Of a stretch of 64,000 nucleotides of DNA, positions 42,089 to 51,331 are shown piece by piece (the stretch's first letter is position 1; each line of letters opens with the position of its first letter). A model generated the notes under the pieces. The model saw only the letters and a program-made list of their open reading frames with translations, did no database searches and was not told where the DNA came from. The position numbers and the translations under genes were made by a program. The stretch is from NCBI RefSeq assembly GCF_018130615.1, contig NZ_JAFCKB010000010.1:124001-188000 (forward strand), written 5' to 3'. Origin of the DNA: Bradyrhizobium manausense. GTDB lineage: Bacteria; Pseudomonadota; Alphaproteobacteria; Rhizobiales; Xanthobacteraceae.

Positions 42089-42748
42089 CTAGGTCGATCC
42101 GGCGCGGCAACCGTCGAGGAACAGGCTCGCGCAAATCTCCACCCGGCGTTCGATCTGCTTACGCGACGGCAGCGGCATGCCGCCATAGATCGCTGCGCGC
42201 TGCGGTGCCGATGCGACCATGCCGATCAGCATGCCGGCAACCTCCTCGGCATCATCGATGACGATCCGCTTGCGCTTAACCTGGAGGCGAAGCCAGCCGG
42301 CGAGCGCCTTGACGGTGCGGGCAATGCCGTTGTTGTAGAAGTTCGCAGCGAGCTCCGGAAACGTGGCGGATTGCTGCAGCACCATGCGCTGTAGCGCCAC
42401 GACTTCCGGATCGAGCACGAGATCGGCGCACGCCGTCAGCGCGGCGCGTAAGCCGGTTTCGACATCGACGTCATCGCTGGCCTGAAGGTCGACGGCCGAG
42501 AGCAGCCGCTCGAGCCGGTCCGCGCACATCGCCTCGAACAACGCAGCTTTGCCCGGAAACAGACGATAGAGCGTCTTGGTCGAGATGCCGGCACGGCGCG
42601 CGAGCTCTTCGGTGCTGGTCGCAGCATAACCCTCGACCGCGAACGTGTGGCGCGCGGCTTCGAGGACGATTCTCATCGTCTCCGCGTCGCTGCGCACCGG
42701 CGGCCGTCCGCGCGGACGGGATTCGCTGTCGGATTTTGCCTGAGCCAT
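42089..42748 (-). CDS. TetR family transcriptional regulator
   Basis: The protein has 219 residues. The DNA-binding part is RIVLEAARHTFAVEGYAATS followed by TEELARRAGISTKTLYRLFP and GKAALFEAMCADRLERLL. A Pro/Arg-rich leader (RPRGRPPVRSDAET) precedes it. The C-terminal region resembles the TetR_C AefR-like type. It is divergent from the emrA-emrB efflux genes and presumably represses them, binding in the 91-base gap. Confidence 0.9.
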   Translation of the reverse strand: MAQAKSDSESRPRGRPPVRSDAETMRIVLEAARHTFAVEGYAATSTEELARRAGISTKTLYRLFPGKAALFEAMCADRLERLLSAVDLQASDDVDVETGLRAALTACADLVLDPEVVALQRMVLQQSATFPELAANFYNNGIARTVKALAGWLRLQVKRKRIVIDDAEEVAGMLIGMVASAPQRAAIYGGMPLPSRKQIERRVEICASLFLDGCRAGST

Positions 42749-42764
42749 GCCTTTACATGATGCC

Positions 42765-42780
42765 TGTCATTCCATTGACA
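42765..42780. promoter_or_regulatory. Candidate TetR operator upstream of emrAB
   Basis: TGTCA-TTCCAT-TGACA, a perfect 5-6-5 inverted repeat 17 bases upstream of the TetR start and 60 bases before emrA. A second candidate, GGAAA-N8-TTTCC, follows at about 42803-42820. Either could be the site. The palindromes are seen; the link to TetR is inferred. Confidence 0.45.
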
Positions 42781-42839
42781 ATTCCAAAGCTAGCCTCATT
42801 TTGGAAATCGTCAAGTTTCCTAATTCAGGGGAGCCGGCC

Positions 42840-44087
42840 ATGACCGTCCACACCACCCCGTCTGCTGTCGCCCAAACGGCCCTCGCTGCGACCGCGCTGG
42901 AGGGCGTCCTGCCCGGCGCACCAGCTGACGCCGTTCGCAAAAAGCTCAATCTTCGCAAACTGTTGCTGATGGGAGCGGCAGCTGTCGCCCTCGCCGGCGC
43001 GAGCTGGTACGGCTACGATTACTGGACCGTCGGCCAGTACCTCGTCTCCACCGATGACGCCTATGTGAAGGCCGACAACACCACCATCGCCCCGAAGGTC
43101 AGCGGCTATCTCAACGGGGTCTTGGTCGCGGATAACGAGCATGTGAAAGCGGGCCAGGTGCTGGCCAGGATCGATGATCGCGACTTCAAGGTCGCGTTCG
43201 ACCAGGCTCGCGCCGATGTGCAGGCGACGAATGCCACCATCGCCGGCAAGGAAGCACAGATCGAGGTGCAGCAGGCAGCGATCAAGGCCGCGCGCGCCAC
43301 GCTCGACGTCGATCAGGCCAACCTCACTTTCGCCGCGCAAGACAACAAGCGCTACACAGATCTCGCCGCAACCGGCTCCGGCAGCGTGCAGAATGCACAG
43401 CAGGCACAATCGCGCATTGCCTCCGCACAGGCGGCGCTCGAACGCGACACCGCCAATCTCACCTCGGCTCTCAAGCAGGTCGACCTGCTCAAGGCCGAGA
43501 TCACACAGGCCAAGGCCGCCGCGGCGCGCGCGGAAGCCGTGCAGCACCAGACCGAGCTGAACCTCAGCTACACCACAATCGTCTCGCCGATCGACGGCGT
43601 CGTCGGCAATCGTTCGTTGCGCGTCGGCCAGTTCGTGCAGGCGGGCACGCAGCTGATGTCGATCGTGCCGGCCGAGGGCGCTTATGTCGTCGCCAATTTC
43701 AAGGAAACGCAGCTCACCCACGTGAAATCCGGTCAGACCGTCGATATCGAAGTCGATATGTTCCCGGGCCAGGTGGTGCACGGCCACGTCGATTCCATCG
43801 CGCCGGCGAGCGGCCAGGAGTTCGCGCTGCTGCCGCCCGACAATGCCACGGGCAATTTCACCAAGGTGGTGCAGCGCATCCCCGTCAAGATCGCGCTCGA
43901 TGACGAGCACGGGCCCGCCATCGCGCTCAGGCCCGGCATGTCCGTGATCCCGACCATTGCGACGCGTTCGAATGCGCCGGCTGTGAAGGCGGCCGATGCA
44001 TCAAAGGCAAAACTCGTTTCCGGAGGGTCGTGCCATGTCAAACAGCCTCTCACTTTCGACGCCAGCAACATCGGCCGCGACGTCTAA
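42840..44087 (+). CDS. emrA: Multidrug efflux membrane fusion protein (HlyD/EmrA family)
   Basis: The protein has 415 residues from the ATG at 42840. It has a single N-terminal transmembrane helix (LLLMGAAAVALAGASWYGYD) and a periplasmic arm: VSTDDAYVKADNTTIAPKVS, GYLNGVLVADNEHVKAGQVL and ARIDDRDFKVAFDQARADVQ form the lipoyl/barrel-sandwich half, then a long coiled-coil hairpin, then NLSYTTIVSPIDGVVGNRSL, RVGQFVQAGTQLMSIVPAEG. It bridges EmrB to an outer-membrane channel. Its last 18 codons overlap the start of emrB by 53 bases, an unusually long overlap. Confidence 0.93.
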   Translation: MTVHTTPSAVAQTALAATALEGVLPGAPADAVRKKLNLRKLLLMGAAAVALAGASWYGYDYWTVGQYLVSTDDAYVKADNTTIAPKVSGYLNGVLVADNEHVKAGQVLARIDDRDFKVAFDQARADVQATNATIAGKEAQIEVQQAAIKAARATLDVDQANLTFAAQDNKRYTDLAATGSGSVQNAQQAQSRIASAQAALERDTANLTSALKQVDLLKAEITQAKAAAARAEAVQHQTELNLSYTTIVSPIDGVVGNRSLRVGQFVQAGTQLMSIVPAEGAYVVANFKETQLTHVKSGQTVDIEVDMFPGQVVHGHVDSIAPASGQEFALLPPDNATGNFTKVVQRIPVKIALDDEHGPAIALRPGMSVIPTIATRSNAPAVKAADASKAKLVSGGSCHVKQPLTFDASNIGRDV

Positions 44088-45645
44088 TCACGTCGCTGTC
44101 GATCCCAACCGTGCCAGCGCCGCAACCTGGATCGCCGTGCTCGCCGCCATGATCGGCTCGTTCATGGCGATCCTGAACATCCAGATCACCAACGCCTCGC
44201 TCGCCAATATCGAGGGCGGCATTGGCACCGGCGCCGACAACGGCTCCTGGATCTCGACGTCGTACCTGATCGGCGAGATCATCGTGATCCCGTTGACCGA
44301 CTATTTGAGCCGCGTGTTCACGTTCCGCCGCTACATGATCACAAGCGCAGCGCTGTTCGCGGCGTTCTCGGTCGCCTGTGCCTTCACACATGACCTGCCG
44401 TCGATGATCGCGATGCGCGGCCTGCAGGGCTTTGCCGGCGGCGTACTGATCCCGATGGCGTTCACGCTGGTACTGACCAAGCTGCCGAAACCGCAACAGC
44501 CGGTGGGGCTCGCGATCTTCGCACTGTCCGTCACCTTCGCCCCCGCGATCGGCCCGTCCATCGGCGGCTATCTCACCGAGACCTATGGCTGGCGCACCAT
44601 CTTCTTCGTCAACGTGATCCCGACCACCGTGATGGTGGCCGCGCTCTATCTGACGCTGGAACGGCAGAAGATGCAGCTCGGCCTGTTGAGGGACGGCGAC
44701 TGGGCCGGCATCGTCACCATGGCGATCGGGCTGTCAGCCTTGCAGGCCGTGCTAGAAGAGGGCAACAAGGACGACTGGTTCTCCTCGCCCTTCATCGTCA
44801 AGCTCGCGATCATCGCAGCCGTCAACCTGACGCTGTTCGTCGCGATCGAGCTCTCGATCGAGAAGCCGCTGATCCGGCTGCGCCTGCTGACGCAGCGCAA
44901 TTTCGGCTTCGGCACCATCGCGATGACCATGGTCGGCTTCGCATTGTTCGGCTCGGTTTACATCCTGCCGGCCTATCTCGGTCAGGCACAGGGCTACAAT
45001 GCCGAGCAGATCGGCAACGTGCTGGCCTGGACCGGCCTGCCGCAGCTCGTGCTAATCCCGCTGATCCCGAAGCTGATGCAACGCTTCGACACGCGCTACA
45101 TCGCCATCACCGGTCTCCTGATCTTCGCTTATAGCTGCTTCATGAACACGGCGATGTCGCCGGACTATGCCGGCGACCAGCTCTGGATCCCGAACATCGT
45201 GCGCGCGGTGGGCCAGGCCATGGTGCTGACGCCGCTGACCTCGGTGCTGACGGGCGGCATCGCGCCACAGGACGCGGCGGCAGCCTCCGGCATCAGCAAC
45301 ATGTTCCGCAATCTCGGCGGTGCGATCGGAACAGCGACGCTTGCGACCATCATCACCAAGCGCGAACAATTCCATTCGAACATCATCGGCCAGTCGGTCA
45401 CGCTCGGCCGCGAGGAAGTCCGCACCCGCCTCGCGCAGATGACGGATTACTTCATGGCCCATGGCGTGCCCGACCCCAACGCCGCACGCGAACAGGCCAT
45501 CATCGCGCTCGGCAAGACGGTGAAGCGCCAGGCGCTGGTGATGGGCTATTCCGACGCCTTTGCGGTGATCGGCGCGGTGCTGGTGCTCGCGGCGATCGCG
45601 GTGCTGCTGACGCGACGAGTGAAGGCGGGTGGACCGGCCCACTAA
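44035..45645 (+). CDS. emrB: MFS drug:H+ antiporter, DHA2/EmrB family
   Basis: The protein has 536 residues, starting at the ATG at 44035 with GGAGG eight bases upstream. It has 14 predicted transmembrane helices, as is normal for DHA2. Features are the N-terminal WIAVLAAMIGSFMAILNIQI, motif A-like PLTDYLSRVFTFRRYMITSA, GLQGFAGGVLIPMAFTLVLT, and motif C-like SVTFAPAIGPSIGGYLTETY. It exports drugs or other hydrophobic compounds together with EmrA. It is repressed most likely by the divergent TetR. Confidence 0.93.
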   Translation: MSNSLSLSTPATSAATSNHVAVDPNRASAATWIAVLAAMIGSFMAILNIQITNASLANIEGGIGTGADNGSWISTSYLIGEIIVIPLTDYLSRVFTFRRYMITSAALFAAFSVACAFTHDLPSMIAMRGLQGFAGGVLIPMAFTLVLTKLPKPQQPVGLAIFALSVTFAPAIGPSIGGYLTETYGWRTIFFVNVIPTTVMVAALYLTLERQKMQLGLLRDGDWAGIVTMAIGLSALQAVLEEGNKDDWFSSPFIVKLAIIAAVNLTLFVAIELSIEKPLIRLRLLTQRNFGFGTIAMTMVGFALFGSVYILPAYLGQAQGYNAEQIGNVLAWTGLPQLVLIPLIPKLMQRFDTRYIAITGLLIFAYSCFMNTAMSPDYAGDQLWIPNIVRAVGQAMVLTPLTSVLTGGIAPQDAAAASGISNMFRNLGGAIGTATLATIITKREQFHSNIIGQSVTLGREEVRTRLAQMTDYFMAHGVPDPNAAREQAIIALGKTVKRQALVMGYSDAFAVIGAVLVLAAIAVLLTRRVKAGGPAH

Positions 45646-45753
45646 GGCCTCGCCCATTGATTGCAGTTGGTCGCGTCGGAGAGCTTGACGACTGCTTCTT
45701 TTTATGTTCCCTTTTCGTTCTGTTCTAGTGCCGGTTGTAGCGGAGTTCATTTC

Positions 45754-47481
45754 ATGACGGATAAGGCGCGCGGCGAGCGTGAACCGGCTCAGCTCGTAAT
45801 TTACAACGATGACGATACGCCGGATGAATTTGTCATCCGTCTCTTCCGTCAGGTTTTCGGCAAGACAGACCGCGAAGCCGCCGCGATGATGACGCTGATC
45901 GAGCGCGAAGAGAAAGTCGCCTGCGGTCCCTACCCACAATCGGTCGCGGAAGCGCTGTTCAAATCGGCCAAGCAATATGTCTGGCTCGGCCAACATCCGC
46001 TGAAGATCACGCTTGAAGAGATCAAGACTCCCTGCGAACTCTGCGGCAAGCCGGAGGGACAGACGGACGTTCGCGTCGGCAACCGCACGGTCTGGCTGTG
46101 CAGCGAGTGCATTCGCGCAGCGGATACTGTGAGCACGCCGGCAGAGCCGGAAAGGGAGTTCGAACACGCTTACGAGGTGCTGGACTGGCACTTTACCGGC
46201 GTCCCACGCAGCAAGCTCGTGACCACGATCCGCCAGTTTCCTGGACATATGCGGGTAGATGTCCAGGTGGCGATCGACCGGCTGTTCGCCAAGGCTATCC
46301 GGTTGTTTGGGCTAAACGAGGAACAGCGCTATGAGACGCTATCGATTTCGCAGCTCCTCCGGGAAGGCCGCCAGGCACTGGCGATTGCACCACGGCAATA
46401 TTCCGACATCGATGCCGGCGAGACGACTCCCGTCAAATGCCTCGATAACGGCTTGTGGCTGTGCGAGCAGGATGGCCTGCGTTATGCGGTATTGCTCAGT
46501 GCACATCGCGAATACAGCCGCGAGCCGGGGATCCGTCTCGAGATCATGGTGCCCGTGGGCACCGCAGGCGCAATCCTTGTCCAGCAATGTTTCGGCGAAC
46601 TGGAACAGGCCGTGCAAGCCGCACGCAGCTATCGCGGCAAGATCCTCTCGCTTGATGCCGATTCCGACTATCGCGGCTACTCGCGAGGCATCACCGTACA
46701 TCGATTGCCGCAGGTCGCCCGCAACGACGTGATCCTGCCGGAGCAGACCTTGCGGCTGCTCGATCGCAACGTGCTGACTTTCGTCAACACGCGCGATCAA
46801 TTGCGCCGGCTTGGTCAGTCGACGCGCAAGGGCATCCTGCTGTACGGCCCGCCCGGCACCGGCAAGACCCATACGATCCGCTATCTCGCAACGCATCTGC
46901 CTGAGCATACGACGCTGATCATTACCGCCGAGCAGATCGGCCTGCTCGGCGCCTATATGAACCTGGCACGGCTGCTGCAGCCATCAATGGTCGTGATCGA
47001 GGATGTCGATCTGATCGCCCGCGACCGCGACGACATGGGGCCGTGTGAGGAATCCATGCTGAACAAGCTGCTCAACGAGATGGATGGGCTGAAAGAAGAT
47101 GCGGACATCCTGTTCGTCCTGACCACCAACCGGCCGGAGGATCTCGAAGGCGCCCTCGCCGGACGCCCGGGCCGCATCGATCAGGCGATCGAGGTGCCGC
47201 TCCCCGACGAAATCGGCCGCGGCAAGCTGGTCCGGCTCTACGGCAAGGGATTGCCGCTCGACGACGCAGTCATCGCCGAAGCTGCCCGACGCAGCGAAGG
47301 CACGAGTTGCGCATTCATCAAGGAATTGATGCGGCGGCTGGCACAGGCGAGCCTGGCGCGCGATGGCGGCAACTCGGTGACGTCAGCCGATATCGACGAG
47401 GCGCTCGACGACATGCTGTTCTCCGGCGGGCGGCTCAACGCGCAATTGCTCGGCGGCGCACAGGCCATGGCGGCGGGATGA
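45754..47481 (+). CDS. ClpS-like domain / ClpX-type zinc finger / AAA+ ATPase fusion protein
   Basis: The protein has 575 residues from the ATG at 45754 (GGAG at 45742). Three recognisable parts follow in order. Residues ~11-90 resemble the ClpS adaptor (LVIYNDDDTPDEFVIRLFRQ, EKVACGPYPQSVAEALFKSA, QHPLKITLEE). Residues 94-119 form a C4 zinc finger like the ClpX N-domain (CELC...LCSEC; Cys94, 97, 116, 119). After a ~240-residue middle region comes an AAA+ module: Walker A GPPGTGKT (365-372), Walker B VVIEDVD (Glu416/Asp417), and arginine fingers in AGRPGRID (469-476), like FtsH/CDC48 rather than ClpX. There is no protease domain and no ClpP-binding loop was seen. Two ClpS pocket positions differ: the gatekeeper Met is Asp24 and the pocket His is Glu50. 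It may be a self-contained substrate-recognising unfoldase; the partner is unknown. Confidence 0.88.
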   Translation: MTDKARGEREPAQLVIYNDDDTPDEFVIRLFRQVFGKTDREAAAMMTLIEREEKVACGPYPQSVAEALFKSAKQYVWLGQHPLKITLEEIKTPCELCGKPEGQTDVRVGNRTVWLCSECIRAADTVSTPAEPEREFEHAYEVLDWHFTGVPRSKLVTTIRQFPGHMRVDVQVAIDRLFAKAIRLFGLNEEQRYETLSISQLLREGRQALAIAPRQYSDIDAGETTPVKCLDNGLWLCEQDGLRYAVLLSAHREYSREPGIRLEIMVPVGTAGAILVQQCFGELEQAVQAARSYRGKILSLDADSDYRGYSRGITVHRLPQVARNDVILPEQTLRLLDRNVLTFVNTRDQLRRLGQSTRKGILLYGPPGTGKTHTIRYLATHLPEHTTLIITAEQIGLLGAYMNLARLLQPSMVVIEDVDLIARDRDDMGPCEESMLNKLLNEMDGLKEDADILFVLTTNRPEDLEGALAGRPGRIDQAIEVPLPDEIGRGKLVRLYGKGLPLDDAVIAEAARRSEGTSCAFIKELMRRLAQASLARDGGNSVTSADIDEALDDMLFSGGRLNAQLLGGAQAMAAG

Positions 47482-47517
47482 CCCCTGCCGCCACCGCGCT
47501 TTACGCGGGCTCACCTG

Positions 47518-49188
47518 TTACGGCGCGCAGGCAAAGCTCGACGCCTGCGTCACCGGGCCCGACTTGTAATGCGGCCAGGCCGGCCAGCGGCACAGCGGCA
47601 TCGCACGCAACACCGAAAATGACGGTGCTTCGACCTTCTGCTCGGTGACTTCGAGGTCACCGGGCGCGGTTCCCTTCTCGACCCAGTCGACCAGCACGCT
47701 CAGCATATCGACATTGGCAGGCGCGCCGGAGCCGACATGGTCGACGCCGGGGGCGGTGTAGAGCCGCGCGAATTCCGCCGTCTCGGCCTTGCCGAGCTTG
47801 CGCTCGACGCTCTCGAAATAGCGGATGCCAGCATACGGATTTTGCGCATAATCGGCCATGTGCTCGAGCATGATCAGCCGGCCGCCGCGAGCGCGGAAGC
47901 GGCTGAGATCGGGATCGGTCGAATCCATCAGGCTCGAGACCTCGAGCAGCCGCGCCTTGTGCTCCTCCACCTTGTAGGTGGTGACGTCGAGATTGGGATC
48001 GCGCGCGAACACATATCGAATTCCGCCCGCCCCATAGATCCAGGCGATGCCGTTGTTGGGCGCAGGCGGCTGCACCGGCGGCGCCGCACCAAGCCACCAT
48101 GCCATCCAGCCGCCGGTCGGCCCGGCCGCCGGCGTATCCTCGCCCGAGACGCCCCAGCCCGGATAATCGTCGAGCCCGTTGGCGAGCGCGAACGGGAATT
48201 TGTAGGTGGCGTGCAGTGTGTCGACCGCCTTGATCTGAGCGTCGGTGAGGCACTGATCGCCACTCTTGCCGTCGACACAACGCAATGTCTCGACCTTGAA
48301 CGCAGCCTTGCAGCCCACGGGGTCCTGCACCAGCGCATCGTCGGATCCGTCCGCCTTGTCGCAGGCCGCCCGTACGGCGTCGCCCACGAGCCTGACCTGC
48401 GCCGGATTGATCCAGCCCTCGCCCATGGTGACGAGGCCGGAGCGGGTACCGGCATGCTGCAAGCCGACCCAATTGATGACGGGCACGCGGGCAAAGATCC
48501 CATCGAAATCGTCGGGATAGCGCTGCGCCATGGTCAGGGCCTCGCGGCCGCCTTCGGACGAGCCCATGAAGTACATCTTGTCCGGCTTCTTGCCGTAGGC
48601 GCGCTGCATCAGTGCGACTGCGGTGTCGCGCACCTTCTTGTAGGCGCGGTGGGCGAAATTCTCGAACGCCTCGTCATTCAAGGCGAACAGTTGCGGCGGC
48701 TCGCCCGGCTTGGACTCATGGCCGGAATCGGTGCCGTAGGTGACGAAGCCGCGCGCGAGCGGCGACGGCTTGTCGAAGGGATAGGCCGGCGGCAGCGCCA
48801 GTCCGGTGATCAGCACGCCATTGAAGCCGCCGCCGCCATATTGCACCGAGCGCCCGTTCCATTCGACCGGCAGATTGACTTGGAACTTGACCGGGGGCGC
48901 CTTGGGATCGACCGGCTCGATCTGGCCGAGCACCTTGCAGAAGACGGGGTTGGCCGGCGTGATGCGCCCCGACGGCGTCGGTCCGCGCTCGGCGACCGCG
49001 AGCTGAGACGCGGTCTGCAACGTCGCGGCGTCGATCTTGACGGCGTCGGCGCTGCCGACGAGGCCCTTGCAGACGGTGTCCGCATCCTCCGCCAGTGTCG
49101 CCGCAAACGCGCCGGTCGCACCCAGCGCAGTCGCCGTCCCCACGAGCCATGCGCAAAGCTTCGCGCTCGATAGCGTCATCGTTTCCAT
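47518..49188 (-). CDS. Tannase/feruloyl esterase family protein
   Basis: The protein has 556 residues with a signal peptide (CAWLVGTATALGATGAFAAT). It fits the tannase/feruloyl esterase family (PF07519): FQVNLPVEWNGRSVQYGGGG, FVTYGTDSGHESKPG, the nucleophile in YFMGSSEGGREALTMAQRYP, FDGIFARVPVINWVGLQHAG, the catalytic His in YTAPGVDHVGSGAPAN, and the C-terminal PLCRWPAWPHYK. It has the paired cysteines usual for the lid. It would hydrolyse plant phenolic esters in the periplasm. It stands alone, convergent with the ClpS-AAA+ gene. Confidence 0.9.
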   Translation of the reverse strand: METMTLSSAKLCAWLVGTATALGATGAFAATLAEDADTVCKGLVGSADAVKIDAATLQTASQLAVAERGPTPSGRITPANPVFCKVLGQIEPVDPKAPPVKFQVNLPVEWNGRSVQYGGGGFNGVLITGLALPPAYPFDKPSPLARGFVTYGTDSGHESKPGEPPQLFALNDEAFENFAHRAYKKVRDTAVALMQRAYGKKPDKMYFMGSSEGGREALTMAQRYPDDFDGIFARVPVINWVGLQHAGTRSGLVTMGEGWINPAQVRLVGDAVRAACDKADGSDDALVQDPVGCKAAFKVETLRCVDGKSGDQCLTDAQIKAVDTLHATYKFPFALANGLDDYPGWGVSGEDTPAAGPTGGWMAWWLGAAPPVQPPAPNNGIAWIYGAGGIRYVFARDPNLDVTTYKVEEHKARLLEVSSLMDSTDPDLSRFRARGGRLIMLEHMADYAQNPYAGIRYFESVERKLGKAETAEFARLYTAPGVDHVGSGAPANVDMLSVLVDWVEKGTAPGDLEVTEQKVEAPSFSVLRAMPLCRWPAWPHYKSGPVTQASSFACAP

Positions 49189-49265
49189 CCCGGGATTTTC
49201 TGTTGTAGTTCAATCCGTCAGCAGACCGCATTCAATGCGACCTTCTGCCGGCCGTCAACAGAGCG

Positions 49266-50510
49266 CTAGTGCTCGAACACCAGCCGCGCGCCGATGGTGC
49301 CTTCGAGCCCGCGGATCTGCGCCAGCAGCGCGCCTGAATCCTGGCCGCCGAGATCGGCGTCGAGCACGACGTAGCCGAGGTCACCGGCGGTCTCCAGATA
49401 TTGCGCGGCAATGTTGATATCGCGCTGGAGGAAGACCTCGTTCAACCGGCGCAGCATGCCCGGCACGTTGCGATGGACGTGGCTGAAGCGCACGCCGGAG
49501 GGGCGCAAATGCAGCTGCACCTCCGGGAAATTCACTGCGCCCATGGTCGATCCCGTGATGAAATAGTCGACCAGCTTGCGCGCCACCTCGCCGCCGATGC
49601 GCTCCTGCGCCTCTTCGGTCGAGCCGCCGACATGCGGCGTGAGGATGACGTTGCCGAGGCCCTGCACCGGGCTCTTGAAGCGCTCCGAGTTCGAGGAGGG
49701 CTCGACGGGAAAGACGTCGATCGCGGCGCCGGCAATGTGGCCGTCGCGCAGTGCGCCTGCGAGCGCATCGAGATCGACGACCGTGCCGCGGCTGTTGTTG
49801 ATCAGGAACGAGCCCGGCTTCATCGCCCGCAGCTCCTTCTCGCCGATCATGCCTGATGTCTCCGGCGTTTCCGGCACGTGCAGGCTGACCACGTCACTCT
49901 GCACCAGCAGCTCTTCCAGCTTCTCGACCGGCTCGGTGTTGCCGTGGCGGAGCTTGTCGGTGCGATCGTAGTAGATCACCCGCATGCCCATGGCTTCGGC
50001 CAATGTCGAGAGCTGCGAGCCGATATTGCCGTAGCCGATGATGCCGAGGGTGCGGCCCCGCACCTCGCGGCTGCCGGCCGCGGACTTGTCCCAGCCGCCC
50101 CCATGGGCCGATACCGAGCGCGGAAAGATCTGCCGCAGCAGCATCACGATCTCGCCGATCACGAGCTCGGCGACGCTGCGCGTGTTGGAGAACGGCGCGT
50201 TGAACACGGGAATGCCGCGCTTGCGCGCCGCGAGCAGATCGACCTGGTTGGTGCCAACGCTGAAACAGCCGACTGCGAGCAGCCCGTCGGTGGCCGCCAA
50301 CACCTCGTCGGTGATCTGGGTACGGGAGCGGATGCCGAGCAGCGAGACGCCCTTGAGCGCCTGGCGCAGCGCCTCGCCGTCCAACGCCTTGGTCAGGCGC
50401 TCGACATTGGTGAAACCCGCGCTCCTGAACAGATCCACAGCGCTGTCGTTGACACCTTCAAGCAGCAGCGCCTTAGCGCTCCGCTCAGGGCTTTGGCCTG
50501 GGGCTGGCAT
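49266..50510 (-). CDS. serA: D-3-phosphoglycerate dehydrogenase
   Basis: The protein has 414 residues from the ATG at 50510 (GGAG six bases upstream); the open frame upstream overlaps the phosphatase gene on the other strand and is not coding. It starts serine biosynthesis by oxidising 3-phosphoglycerate. Motifs: TLGIIGYGNIGSQLSTLAEA for NAD, MKPGSFLINNSRGTVVDLDA, NVILTPHVGGSTEEAQERIG with the catalytic His, and a C-terminal ACT domain (FSHVHRNVPGMLRRLNEVFL) for serine feedback. The size and the VNFPEVQLHLRP linker are those of the short E. coli SerA type. Confidence 0.93.
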   Translation of the reverse strand: MPAPGQSPERSAKALLLEGVNDSAVDLFRSAGFTNVERLTKALDGEALRQALKGVSLLGIRSRTQITDEVLAATDGLLAVGCFSVGTNQVDLLAARKRGIPVFNAPFSNTRSVAELVIGEIVMLLRQIFPRSVSAHGGGWDKSAAGSREVRGRTLGIIGYGNIGSQLSTLAEAMGMRVIYYDRTDKLRHGNTEPVEKLEELLVQSDVVSLHVPETPETSGMIGEKELRAMKPGSFLINNSRGTVVDLDALAGALRDGHIAGAAIDVFPVEPSSNSERFKSPVQGLGNVILTPHVGGSTEEAQERIGGEVARKLVDYFITGSTMGAVNFPEVQLHLRPSGVRFSHVHRNVPGMLRRLNEVFLQRDINIAAQYLETAGDLGYVVLDADLGGQDSGALLAQIRGLEGTIGARLVFEH

Positions 50511-50648
50511 AGTATCTCCATGAATGGCGGCTTTGGCGCAGCACATAGACCGCGGACGACGCACAGCACAATAGGCATGAAACCCGGATTTCGCTTTCAC
50601 TCCATCCGGGCGCCGCACTACAAGCATACCGAACCCACTGGAACACCC

Positions 50649-51236
50649 ATGCGCCCAGCCATCTTCTTCGACTGCGACGGCGTGCTGAACGAGGAGCCCG
50701 GCGGCCATGGTGTGCTGGGGCCGGACGACATCCGGCTGATCCCGGGCGCAGGCACGGCCGTGCGGGCCGCGCGAGAGGGCGGTTACCTCGCGATCATCGT
50801 CACCAACCGCGCCCAGGTGGCAAAGGGCTTTGTCACACTCGCCGGCCTGGAGACGATTTTTGCGCGGCTTCGCGCTTTGCTGGCCGAAGACGGTGGCATC
50901 GTGGATGCCATCTATTTCTGCCCGCATCATCCGGAGCGGGGAACGCCGGGCGGCGCGACGGATTTCCAGATCACCTGCGATTGCCGCAAGCCCGGAACAC
51001 TGCTCCTGCGGAGGGCCGTTGACGATTTCGGCATCGATGTCAGCCGCTCCATGCTGATCGGCGACAGCCTGCGCGACATCGGTGCCGGGCACGCGATGGG
51101 GTTGAAGAGCTATGGCGTGCGGACCGGCTTTGCCTGCCGCGACGTCGAGCGCTATCCGGATCGCACGTTGCCGGCGCCCGACCGGATGTTTTCAGACGTC
51201 GGCGAGGCCGTCGCCTTCTGCGTGGCGCATCCTTAG
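50649..51236 (+). CDS. HAD phosphatase, heptose 1,7-bisphosphate phosphatase (GmhB)-like
   Basis: The protein has 195 residues from the ATG at 50649. HAD motifs are FFDCDGVLNEEPGG (motif I), VTNRAQVAKG (motif II), CRKPGTLLLRRA (Lys) and MLIGDSLRDIGAGHAMG (motif III). The cysteine-rich loop CPHHPERG ... CDCRKP is the zinc-binding loop of GmhB-type phosphatases. GmhB removes the phosphate at C7 of heptose 1,7-bisphosphate between the two activities of HldE. It opens the sugar cluster and stands on the same strand as it; the HldE- and GmhA-like genes downstream support this role. Confidence 0.85.
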   Translation: MRPAIFFDCDGVLNEEPGGHGVLGPDDIRLIPGAGTAVRAAREGGYLAIIVTNRAQVAKGFVTLAGLETIFARLRALLAEDGGIVDAIYFCPHHPERGTPGGATDFQITCDCRKPGTLLLRRAVDDFGIDVSRSMLIGDSLRDIGAGHAMGLKSYGVRTGFACRDVERYPDRTLPAPDRMFSDVGEAVAFCVAHP

Positions 51237-51331
51237 GGAATACCGGACAAGCCGGCCGGCCCGATTGACGCGGTCCGGCCGTTCGCCGATACCGGCATGA
51301 TCTCGATTCGCGTGGGGACTGGACCGGACCG

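Noticed and set aside
50511-51092. N-terminal extension of SerA to 51092
   Set aside because: It would overlap the GmhB-like gene antisense; the ATG at 50510 has a ribosome binding site and matches the normal SerA N-terminus.
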